A stretch of DNA of 64,000 bases from Glaciozyma antarctica PI12 (lineage: Eukaryota; Basidiomycota; Microbotryomycetes; Kriegeriales; Camptobasidiaceae): assembly GCA_002917775.1 (NCBI GenBank), contig KZ627158.1, positions 812,273-876,272 on the forward strand, written 5' to 3'. Of this stretch, positions 54,528 to 64,000 are shown in pieces (the first letter of the stretch is position 1; each line of letters starts with the position of its first letter). Below the pieces are notes generated by a model. It worked only from the letters and a program-made list of their open reading frames with translations. It had not been told where the DNA came from and ran no database searches. Both the position numbers and the translations under genes were made by a program.

Positions 54528-57500
54528 CTGGAGGCCTATCACCGCCAAACGCTCTCCGCGACTGGAGCGTCTCACGCTCTCAGCGTCCGTCTCACTCGCC
54601 CGCATGGACAAGTCATCAGCCACCTGATCACGGCAAGGGACAGCCTTCTGCAGGTGTGGGAGGTTAGGGAACGGGAAGCTGAGGGCAAGGTACGTCTAGT
54701 CGTAGTCGGCGAGCAAGGGGGAGGAACCACCTGCTCCGCTGCTCTGCTTGCTCTGTAGCTGACCCTCAAACGTTACAGGCTACAGCTACGCTCCACCACA
54801 TCCTCACGCGCCGCCTTCACGGCACCGTCACCTCTCTCTCTCGAGTCCGTACGTTGGCGTCAAAGCTGGATGGTGCCGACCGCGTCCTCATCTCGTTTCT
54901 GGATGCAAAGGTGAGCTCTGCTCGGAGTGCGCGAACGCTGGGACAGTTGCTGATACGCCGACTTCTCTAGATGTCGCTGCTGGAGTGGACGCCTTCAGCT
55001 CATGAGCTGCTTCCGATCTCCTTGCACACTTTCGAGAAGCTCCCTCAAGTCGTGAGTGCTGTGTTCTCGCTAGCTAGCACGCCGATAGCTAACACGCGAA
55101 CACAGGTTGACGGCCTAACCAAGCTCGCCACGGATCCTGCGTCTAGGCTCTCAGTCCTCCTCTTGCCCACCAACACGGGAGGAGACGCGACGCTCGCCAT
55201 TCTGCCGTTCTTCCAGGAGGAGATTGATCTGGAGAGTCTGGGCGTAGATGCCGATGCCTGGGAGAACGATGGGATCGCATCGTGAGTGCAGTCCGGAGGA
55301 GCTGGAAGGAACAACCTAACCAAGCTCCGTCAGGCTTCCCTACGCGCCCTCGCACCTCCTTCCCCTCGACTCCCTTACGTCCTCCCAGGCATCCTTCGCC
55401 GGCCCATCACGATCATCGACACTCAACAATGCGCCCTCCGCAGGCGGAACCCTTCCTGTCCGCAACGTTATCGACATGGTCTTCCTCCCCGGATTCAACG
55501 AGCCGACCCTCGCACTTCTCTACGCGCCGGAACCGACATGGGCGGGCCGACTCGAAAACGTCAGCTCCAACTGTCTCGTATCCCTAGTCACGCTCGCCAC
55601 CGGTGCGTCCAAGCCAGGAAGCTCGACGTGGGGCGCGACGACGGCAGTCGTAATCGCCACCTCCCCCGCCCTTCCCCATTCCTCTCTCGCCGTCTACCCC
55701 TGTCCTCCCGACCTTGGAGGAACCCTCATCATTACCGCCAACGGCATCTTGCATCTCGAGCAGAGCGGCAAGGTCATTGGCACTCCTGCCAACGCTTGGT
55801 TTGGCAAGGAGTGGTTCGGGAGCGGCGGTCGGACGACGGGAACCGCCCAGGCGGAGACGACGGTTCGCGAAGCTCTCGAGGGATCCCGCGTCGTCTTTGT
55901 CGCGAACGACAAGGCGATCGTTTTCTGCAAGTCGGGCAGCGTGCTGGAGCTCAGGTTGCAGACATCGGGTCGCTCCGTCTCGAGCATGAAGCTGGAGAAA
56001 GTTGCGGAAGGAACGCCAGCGAGCTGCGTTGAGCGCATTCGCGGCAGCGTGGGGCGTTTTGGTGAGCAGGGATACGTCTTCGTTGGGAGCGAGGTCGGCG
56101 AGTCAGCCCTTGTTAGCTGGGAGATCGGGAACGCGGGCGCGAGTTCGGCTACGACGAGCGTGCCTCTGCATGTTGAAGAAGATGGGATGGATCTGGACGA
56201 GGACGAAGGTGCGTTGGTCACGAGCTCAGACTGATCCGGGTGCTAACGTGGTCTCGTCAGATCTTTACGGCACGGCTGCAACTTCGTCGGCGAACCTTAC
56301 TCGCCAGCTGCCAGCAACTCGACTTACCGCGACTGGAAGATCACTGGCACTGATTAACTGCGACACCATCGACTCGTACGGAGCAATTCGAAGCATGGCC
56401 GTAGGTCTCATCGGCGACGATGTGCGTTCTCTCCACTTCCTCGTTTCGTAGGTCGCGCTAACTAGCTTCTGCAGTCACCTCCCGAGCTCGTCGCATGCAC
56501 TGGTGCTGGAAGCACGTCTGGCTTCACCATCTTCCATGTGCGACGCTCTCCTCCCGACCTCTTTCCACTTGCTGATGCCTTTCAATCAGCGGTCGCTACC
56601 TCCTCGCAAGAAGCGAAGAATCGATCTCGATAGCTCAGCTACCCGCGGAATCTGGTCTCTCCCTGTTCGTCGCTCGCAAGGCGGCGTTCCTTCGACCGAG
56701 AACAACGATAGCGTGCTAGTAACCTCCGACGGCGAGAGAACCAAGGTATACCTCCTGGAGCCGAACGCCTGCCGGATCTTGCTTATCTACGAGCTTTACA
56801 GATGACTTCCCAGCTCGGAGGGATTACAAGTCCCGAAGTCGACGTCGACGACGCCACCGTCTCCATGTTCGCCGTTTCGGGCGGCGCGCTCATCGTCCGA
56901 GTGACTAGTACGCACGTGCTGCTGCTCGCTCCAGGTTTGCAGGCCCGCTATCTTCTGAGGCTTTGACTAATGCATGGCACTACAGATCTGGCTATTGTTG
57001 ACTCGCTCACACTGGACGACTCGCTCGGCGTGCTTCGAGCAACCGTATCCGACCGCTACGTCCTCCTCATCGGCAAGGAGCGCGCCCAGCTCGTACTCGT
57101 CGACAGCGAGCTGCGGAAGCTTGTGCGTAGTGCTCTCCCGGAGCGATTCGTGGTACGTACCCTCTCCCACCCGGCTCTGGCGACCGACCTACATCTGAAG
57201 CTGCTCGACAGGATAAGCTCAGCTCTGCCACTCTTTTTCTCGACACCAATAACGTCGTTCCTCTCGTCGCCGCCGCTGCGGTGGACGGCAAGCTCGCTCC
57301 AGCTCCCGGCGCGCAGACGACGCTCGAAGAGACGGAGGATGATCTTTACACGACCGCCCCTCGACGATCTCTCGCTTCCGACCAAGACAGCGATAGCACG
57401 CGAGTGATCTCGCCGACTCTCGAGGCTGGTGCGAGTCTCAAGCTAGGTGCTGCAGGCGGCCCAGCTTGGCAATGGCTCGCTGTCGTGGACGATCGAGGTG

Positions 57501-59917
57501 CTCTTGAGGTGAGCGACTCGCCCGTTCTTCCTGGTGGATCTCGCTGAAGCCTAGTCATCCCAGATTCTCCTCTTGCCGTCGATGGAGGTCGTCTTTTCGA
57601 CGTCGGCGATTGCCCTTTTCCCTGACGTCCTCGAAGATGGCGCCAGCGTCGACATCCCGGCCAGCATCGACCCAGACGACGTGAAGATCGATCGGGTCGT
57701 CTGCGTTGGCATTGGAGCGAAAGCGGTTCGACCTCATCTCCTCGTGCGTGCCCACTGCCTTCTTCGTGGTTTGGCTCCGCTCATGTAGTCTCTCCCAGGT
57801 ACTTCTCGCCAACGGAGCTTTCGCGGCCTACGAGGCGTTCCCGTCCGTCGACGCGTCTACATCTCGCAAGGCTTCGCTCGGCGTCCGCTTCGTCAAGGTC
57901 CTAACGAGGAGGCTCCCGATGCCGATCGCGCGACGGGGGCGGAATGCTGCTGCTGGGGACGACGAGTCGCCTCCTGCTCGTCGGGAGTTCATCCCCTTCG
58001 CCGGCTTCGGCGCCTACTCCGGAGTCTTCGTCACGGGAGACGATCCGTTCTGGCTCGTCGCGTCGGATCATGGCCCAGTTCGCCTTTTCGACCACGGTGA
58101 GAAGGGCGTCTACAGCTTCTCCCCGATCTTCTTCAACGCCAACGACGCGCAATATGTTGTTCAGTCGAAGACTGTGCGTGCCTTTCCTGGTTTGCGGAGA
58201 GACGGACCAGCTGACGTGTGCTTTCTGCGCAGGGCACTTCGATCGCATCTCTCCCGAGCGAGGTGTGCTTGGATCGAGAGCTGCCGTACGCGCGTGCTCC
58301 TCGAGATCGGCGGTACGGCGCTCTTACGTTCGACATCGATTCGGGTCTCTACGTCGCCGGCGCCTTGTTCGACACGGTCTTCATGAACTTTGATGAGGAT
58401 GGACAGCCTGTCTTCACGAACGATTGTGAGCGTCGCTGTGCTGTGTCCCACGACTTCAAAGCTGACGCATTGACTTCGACAGCTCCTGACCTTATCCACC
58501 CTCACAACTACCGCTCGACTCTCGAGCTTTTGACTCCAGGGAGCTGGCAGGCGATTCACGGGTGCGTTCTTCTTCGCACCGCTCCATAACCCGCGCTCAA
58601 TTGGGAGTTCTGCAGCTACGAGTTCCGCCCCAACGAGTTCATCTCGACGGTCAAGTCTGTCAGTCTCGCGACGCAGAGTACGGCCACTGGGCGCAAGGAC
58701 TTCATCGCCGTTGGCACGACGGTCTATCGAGCCGAGGATTTGGCTGCTCGCGGAGGGGTCAGTTGTCTTCCTACTTTATGAAGACGCGATTACTGAGCCA
58801 GCCTTTATGCGCAGATATACGTCTTCGAAGTCGTCAAGATCGTACCGAGCCCCGAATCTCCCTCGCACGATCACCAGCTCAAGCTGCTTTTCTTCGAGGA
58901 CACCAAGTCCGTTGTCGGCAACGTCTGCGATCTCGACGGGTACCTCGTCATGTCGATGGGACAGAAGCTCTATGTGCGCGCGTTGGAGCAGGACGAGGTT
59001 CTTCTTGCGGTCGGCTTCCTCGACGTCGGCGTTCATGTCACTTCTCTCCAATCGATGAAGAACTTTCTTCTCATCGGAGATGCGCTGCAGAGCGTCACAT
59101 TGGTGGTCTTCCAGGTCCGTGCCTTATCCTTCCTTCGTCGTAAAGTAGGGACTGACGCCACTTGCGCAGGAGGATCCCTACAAGCTCGTTCTGCTCGGCC
59201 GCGACTACCGACCTGCACGAACGTCAACCGCCAACTTCCTGGTTAACGATGGAAAGGTCTCGTTTGTCGCTGGCGACGTGAATGGTGTTCTTCGTCTTTT
59301 CGAGTACGACCCTACAAGTACGCACTCTTTCTTCGAAACCACCGCAAGAGATGCACTGACGATCCTGCTTTGCTTAGATATCGCCTCTCACGCAGGCCAG
59401 CGCCTGCTGTGTCGAACCGAGTACAACGCTGGAGCCGAAGCAGTCGCTTCGCTGCTCTACGCAAAGCGTGTCGGCGCGGACGACCCAAAGCAGAACGGCA
59501 TTCTCTATGGTGCGCTCGCTCTTCTTTTCGTTGTTCGGGGCGACGGTGGCTAACCCTGCATCTCAGGCGGCGTCGACGGCTCGCTGTACACACTCGCACC
59601 GGTGCGCGAAGCCGTCTTTAGGCGTCTTCTGCTTCTGCAAACGCAGCTGGCTCGGCACGTCCAGCACTTCGGAGGGTTGAATCCGCGAGGACACAGGTGC
59701 GTTACTTCTCTCTTCGGCGCTTCTCATGCTGACCCTCGCGGGTTGTAGAATCGTCAAGAACGATACAGTCTCGCGGGCCATTTCCAAGGGAGTTCTCGAC
59801 GGAGAGCTGTTGGCGGAGTTCGAAGGGTTGCCTCTTGACCGGCAGCTTGAACTCACGGCGCAGATTGGGACTGATCCAGATACCATTCTTCTCAACTTGC
59901 GCAACCTGCAATGGTGA
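54528..59917 (+). CDS. CFT1: CFT1/CPSF160, cleavage and polyadenylation specificity factor subunit 1
   Basis: Large propeller protein of the mRNA 3'-end processing complex that scaffolds AAUAAA recognition. N-terminus LEAYHRQTLSATGASHALSV, HLITARDSLLQVWEV matches the CPSF160 start. Then TLHHILTRRLHGTVTSLSRV, DRVLISFLDAKMSLLEWTPS, LSVLLLPTNTGGDATLAILP, VIDMVFLPGFNEPTLALLYA, PEPTWAGRLE, and FLVSGGAVGG-type repeats. The CPSF_A domain has KDFIAVGTTVYRAEDLAARG, YVFEVVKIVPSPESPSHDHQ, LKLLFFEDTKSVVGNVCDLD, GYLVMSMGQKLYVRALEQDE, GDALQSVTLVVFQ, DYRPARTSTANFLVNDGKVS, QRLLCRTEYNAGAEAVASLL, and it ends ILLNLRNLQW. About 20 introns. No in-frame ATG is visible before the first conserved residues; CTG 54528 (context acccTGG) is taken as the provisional start. 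Confidence 0.9.
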
Positions 59918-59949
59918 AGCGAAGCATGCTCGCATTTTATTCGCGCCAC

Positions 59950-62209
59950 CTAAAATAGCCAGGGTCCGACAAAGCTCGAGGTTTGGGAGACAGTGAGAAG
60001 GCGATGGTGAACAACGTTCAAGGCTTTGACGGCGTCCTTGCCCTCGATAACGCATGAGATGCTGGGTTCCTCGCCTCGTCAGCTCGACGGTCGAAGGGCG
60101 TGCGGGCTGCGAGAACTCACTTGATTTCCGAAGCGCCTTGCGAAATCATCTCAATGTTGATGTCGCCCTCGGCAAGCGTGCTGCAAGGGAGGAGAGCGAT
60201 GAATTGACGTTGCGGACACGCCAGAGAGATGAACGCACCTGAACATCTTGCCAGCGATTCCTACCATATTCTTCATGTGCTTGCCGACCAGCGACAAGAT
60301 CGCCATGTCGCGAATAACTGATACCTGCGAACAAGAGAAAGGTGTCGTCAGCGCGCAGCCAGTTGAGCCACCCCGAAAACACGCACCTCGCCGACCACCT
60401 TCAACTCCTTCGCGATTCGGTCGAGAACCGGCTTGCGGATCGAGCCGTTGATGGCCATGCTAACATGAACCTCCGACGTCGAGATCAGGTCGACGATAAT
60501 GCCGTAGCGGTCGAGAGTTCCGAAGATGCGGGCGAAGAAGCCGTGGGAGATAGTCTTGCGATTGGATCGGATCGAAAGGACGAGGATGTTGTCCTTGATG
60601 GTGACAGCGGTAGGACCGCGGCGTGACGGGTCGGAGGCGGAAGTCGACGAGTTCCTTGTCCTCGACGCGGAACGGGTCTGCTCGTCGACATCCGGGACCG
60701 CTTCGCCGTCGTCGCAAGCTGGAGGGTCGGGAAAGATGATGGTGCCGCCGCCGGAGGGGTTCTCGACGTTCTTGATCCGGATCGGGATTGATGCCCGAAT
60801 GACCTGCTCCATCGTGAACGGGTGGATGACCTCCGAGCCGTAGTAGGTGAGCTCCGCAGCTTCCTCCGGGGTGATGATGGAGAGCAGTCGGGCCGTTGGC
60901 ACCTTGCGAGGGTCGGCCGTGAAGATTCCGTCGACTTCCTTCCAGACTTGAAGCTCTGAAGCGCCGAGCCCGACGGCGCAAAGAGCGGCGCAGAGGTCCG
61001 TGTAGCCTCGGCCGACTTGAGCGAGGAGAGACCCAGGCACGACGCCGAAGAAGCCTGGTAAAAGGGAGAGTCAGCCATATTGTAATGGAGGCATGCCAGA
61101 ACGCATAACGGGCGACGCACCCGTAACGACTGGCACCCGGTCGCCGCACTCAGCTAATCGCTCTCCAAGCCGCTTCGACAGCCGGTCGTAGAACGACTGC
61201 CCAAGTTGAGGTTGCCCGTCCACGCCCTTCGCCTTCGTCGTCTCGTCGTTGACAGCCTCGACGATGTTCTCTAGCGAGACGAGCTCCGCGTCGACGCCCT
61301 GGAATCTTGCGATCAGCACCTCGCTTCCTCCGAAGAAAGAATTGGAGGCGCACCTGGTCTCGCAAGACAGCTGTCACTATCCGGCATGAGAGACGCTCCC
61401 CCACTCCCATGATGATGTCCTTTGACCGCGTAGAGATCTCGTCGATGATCTGTCGCCGAGGCGCGTTAGCTTCCAGGCCACCTCAGGGCGAGGCAACGGC
61501 AACGTGCCTGCGCCGCCAGCAGAAAGCTGCGTAACCGCTCGCAGTCATAGTCCAGATCGTCCTCCAGCTCCCGCAAGATGTCCTCGTCCCGCACCACTCC
61601 CCTCGCAGCCTTGATGTGGTCCTCCTTGATCTGGTCGACGGTCGCATTGAAGAGCTGCGGGCTCTCGTCGGAGGCTCTCAAGCTGGACAGGCTCCCCGAC
61701 AGGCTTGCCGCGCCGCCTCTCGCGCTTGCGGGGGTAGAGTTCCCAGACCTGAGAGCGGCCCCGTTGAGAATGTTGGCGGAGCTGCTTGATCTTTGGAAGA
61801 TTTGCGACGTGAGGGGGTTGACGCGGTCGGAAGTGGGGGGGCCAGGCGTAACGGCAGGAGAGGCGAGGTTGGAGATGGAGGCGGACAGGTCGGAGGGTCG
61901 AGGGCGAAGAGCTTCGAGAGCTGCTCGAAGGAGGAGGTTGGTGGTGCCGGTCGACTTGGACTCGCCAGACCGCGCCGAGCAAACGACGGCGACGCGATTG
62001 CCAGAGTCGATGTAGGATCTGACGTCGGAGGGCGTTAGCTTCCCCTCCTCCCTCCTCCCTCTCGCTGGGCTGGCTACTCACGGCACGATGTCGGACGCAA
62101 TCGTCTCGAGGAACTTTCCGACTGAAGTGCCTCCGTACTTCATAACGATCCAGGGCTGGTTGACGGGGTTCTGCCGTAGCGTAGGAGAGGGCGGGCGAGA
62201 GTCGCTCAT
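59950..62209 (-). CDS. HOM3: Aspartokinase (HOM3)
   Basis: Phosphorylates aspartate, first step to threonine, methionine and isoleucine; the fungal enzyme is threonine-inhibited through ACT domains. Reads MSDSRPPSPTLRQNP, PWIVMKYGGTSVGKFLETIA (KYGGTS nucleotide motif), NRVAVVCSARSGESKSTGTT, NLLLRAALEALRP, a Ser-rich insert, IIDEISTRSKDIIMGVGERL, SCRIVTAVLRDQ, ELVSLENIVEAVNDETTKAK, FFGVVPGSLLAQVGRGYTDL, VWKEVDGIFTADPRKVPTAR, LLSIITPEEAAELTYYGSEV, IHPFTMEQVIRASIPIRIKN. Two ACT modules follow: NILVLSIRSNRKTISHGFFA, IIVDLISTSEVHVSMAINGS and ISVIRDMAILS-like VSVIRDMAILSLVGKHMKNM, NIEMISQGASEI. It ends SFVGPWLF. About eight introns. Stops 32 bp from the CFT1 stop, tail to tail. Confidence 0.95.
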
Positions 62210-62410
62210 GCTGAGGACGAGGAGAGTGTAGCGGAGAGAAGAGGTCGCCAGGTGAGTCAAATCGCATCATCCAAAAATGTCCCCAGTGATAAAAATTTGG
62301 GCTGGGAGGGCTCTCGTGCCTCCCGCTGAAGCATCTAGGTGCACAGGGCAGTGTGCTTCCACCCACGCGCGAACAACAATACAGTCTCCCGAACCAACCC
62401 CCTCCCAACT

Positions 62411-63458
62411 TTACGCGGAGCCCCTCGCGCGATGCTCCACCTTCTCCACGCGAACTTCTCCCTCGACAAGCGCGTAAACATAGACGACCTGCAGAGAAAC
62501 TAGATTAGTAGCTTCGCAGGAAAAAGCTCAAAGAACGACGAACGACGACGGTCCCTTGGATATCGAGAAGCGCGAAGCTTGGGGTAGGCTCCGGTGGATA
62601 GGTAGACGACGATGCGGAAGCTGCGGCGGAACTTGGAATAGCCAGCTTGGTGGTGGTATCGCTGGATGAGGGAGTACCGTTCGAAGGCTGGGTGGCGTCG
62701 GGCTTGAGGTCAGGAGCGTCGCTGGAAGAGGGAGGGGAGGTGGGAGTAGAGCTCGCGGCGGTGACGGTGGACGGAGGCGGGGGAGGAGTCCACAGTGGAG
62801 AGAAAGCTCCTGTCGCTGACCCTGGGTTCACAAAGAACCGCCCCCCTTCTTCAAACGCCTCGAACCTGTCCCAGCCCCGGGTCAGCAAGCCGCTCGAACA
62901 CATCCCACCCAGTCTTCCACACGCCCGCGAGAGCCACGCACCTATGAGTTCCCCCAGATATCAGAACATCCACATCCATCTTCCTTGCTACTGCGCTGAG
63001 AGCTTCCGTGTCCCCGAGAGGGACCACTTGGTGACCATGCAGCAGTCCGATCCTGAGCGGCCCGTGCTGTAGAACGAGCGACGGAGGGAGGGCAGGATTC
63101 TTGACGTGCATAATAGGATCAGCTCCCTTGACGCACCTTGCTATCCACCCATACGCACCTCGTCGTACTCGCCGCGAACCCCCCTGACGTCCGGCGCCAC
63201 GCCCCGCAGGTACTCCCACGTCTCCTTGTCGCAAACGTTTCCAGTGCAGAGTATCTGCTGAATCTTCCCTGGCACCTGGAGGTGTACTCGCATCAGCGAG
63301 CAGAACCACGACCGGCCAGAGGGACCGCACCAGGAGCTTCTTGAACTTGGCCGGCAGGTCGTTTGTTCGCAGAGGGATGTGGAGGTCTCCAAGGACCAGT
63401 ACAAGTACTGTGGGTCGTGTAAGTGAAGGCCAAACTAAGTAGACGCGCGCTTACCCAT
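62411..63458 (-). CDS. VPS29: VPS29, retromer subunit
   Basis: Metallophosphoesterase-fold subunit of retromer (endosome-to-Golgi/plasma-membrane recycling). Exon 1 is only ATGG; after an intron the protein reads [139 protein letters not shown] and after an insert [33 protein letters not shown]. Metal-site elements GDLH, GN and GHQ are present; the human GHTHK is GGTHR here. A Ser/Thr/Pro-rich insert of about 70 residues separates NPGSATGAF from SFALLDIQ. About five introns. Confidence 0.95.
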
Positions 63459-63978
63459 TTGTTGAGGAGCTTGGAGAGGGAAGCAACCAGGAACGCGAGT
63501 GCTGAGTCGAGCGGACAAGTCGGTCCGTGCGGGTTGGATCCCAGGCACCAGGTTCCCTGTTTTTTTATCTTTCTCGCTGCCGAGATTACTTCGTTGAGAC
63601 ATTAACGGCATGGGCGAGCGAGAGTGAGAATCAACAGGGGAGACGCAGCGGCCGGAGTCGAAATAGCACCGATAGCACCGAGGAGGCAAACGAGTGAGTT
63701 GACAGCTGTGTCAGCTCTCTCTCACTCTGCTGTCATGACACGCGCGCCAACAAAGAGCTTTCTTGCACCCACCACTGCCTCACGCAAAGTATTGCAGCTG
63801 AGGATGTACTATGATGCAGCCTTTTGTGAAGAGTGCGAGCGGGGTGGTGTAGGGTGTGAGCTCAATACCGTCGCCCTTGCCTTTGTTGCTTCGCTCCTTT
63901 CCTCCCTCGCTGTTCTTCCCCCCCACCACCTTCCAGCTCTGGCAAGTCTCACCTCCAAGATTGACCTTTCATTGCAAC
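63459..63978. other. Divergent intergenic region at the right edge
   Basis: About 520 bp upstream of VPS29. The right half (63890-63975) is pyrimidine-rich like a promoter/leader for a plus-strand gene. Confidence 0.45.
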
Positions 63979-64000
63979 ATGACTCCTTTTTTACTTTGCT
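63979..64000 (+). CDS. Possible start of a further gene, truncated by the window end
   Basis: An ATG in good context (caacATGA) follows a CT-rich leader and opens MTPFLLC before the window ends. Too short to identify; called only from its position and leader. Confidence 0.25.

Overview
The window is nuclear DNA from a GC-rich, intron-dense fungus, most likely a basidiomycete red yeast of the Pucciniomycotina (Rhodotorula/Rhodosporidium/Sporobolomyces type). The evidence is the many 50-80 nt introns with gtgcgt/gtgagt donors, CTGAC/CTAAC-like branch sites and cag acceptors, the gene-dense alternating-strand layout, and an entirely eukaryotic gene set. No rRNA, plasmid, phage, CRISPR or complete transposon was seen. 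The lineage is an inference from gene style, not from a database match.

Layout. 0-15.6 kb: 3' part of an AP180/YAP180x endocytic adaptor; aldo-keto reductase (-); ABM-domain protein (+); BRX1 (-) divergent from an RNase P Rpr2/Rpp21 subunit (+); a NIMA-related kinase (+); a homeodomain factor (-); mitochondrial ribosomal protein uS9m (+). 15.6-32.3 kb: ARPC4 (-) divergent from RNA polymerase III subunit RPC9 (+); MIS12 (-) only 80 bp from MAD1 (+); DBF4 (-); a CaMK-like kinase (+); CIA1 (-) divergent from HIS5 (+); a multi-pass membrane protein (-); a SET-domain methyltransferase (+). 32.4-40 kb: peroxisomal 2,4-dienoyl-CoA reductase with PTS1 (-); divergent ribosomal protein genes RPS22 (-) and RPS17 (+); a signal-peptide/one-TM Ser-rich protein (+); ELP6 (+). 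40-44.3 kb: two diverged copies of a 0.5-0.7 kb repeat in inverted orientation, each interrupted by an assembly gap, enclosing a tRNA-Ala(AGC) gene and the ESCRT-III gene VPS60. 44.7-64 kb: MTR3 (+); CCDC124/Oxs1 family gene (-) divergent from hexokinase (+); membrane J-protein (-); a Ser/Pro-rich hypothetical (+); cyclophilin H (+); CFT1/CPSF160 (+); aspartokinase HOM3 (-); retromer VPS29 (-); and the possible first codons of another gene at the right edge.

Almost everything is core housekeeping: RNA processing (BRX1, RNase P, MTR3, CFT1, cyclophilin H, ELP6), translation (uS9m, uS8, eS17, CCDC124), kinetochore/checkpoint (MIS12, MAD1, DBF4), trafficking (AP180, VPS29, VPS60, ARPC4) and metabolism (HIS5, HOM3, hexokinase, dienoyl-CoA reductase). 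There is no operon-like biosynthetic cluster. The most interesting signals are the inverted repeat pair, an in-frame stop inside what looks like the conserved tail of ELP6, a CFT1 gene with no visible AUG, a dense array of Ark1/Prk1-type phospho-motifs in the AP180 tail, a start codon split by a long intron in RPS17, and several tightly spaced divergent gene pairs. Exon boundaries were read by eye from frame continuity and splice consensus. Gene extents given are from start codon to stop codon and include introns.
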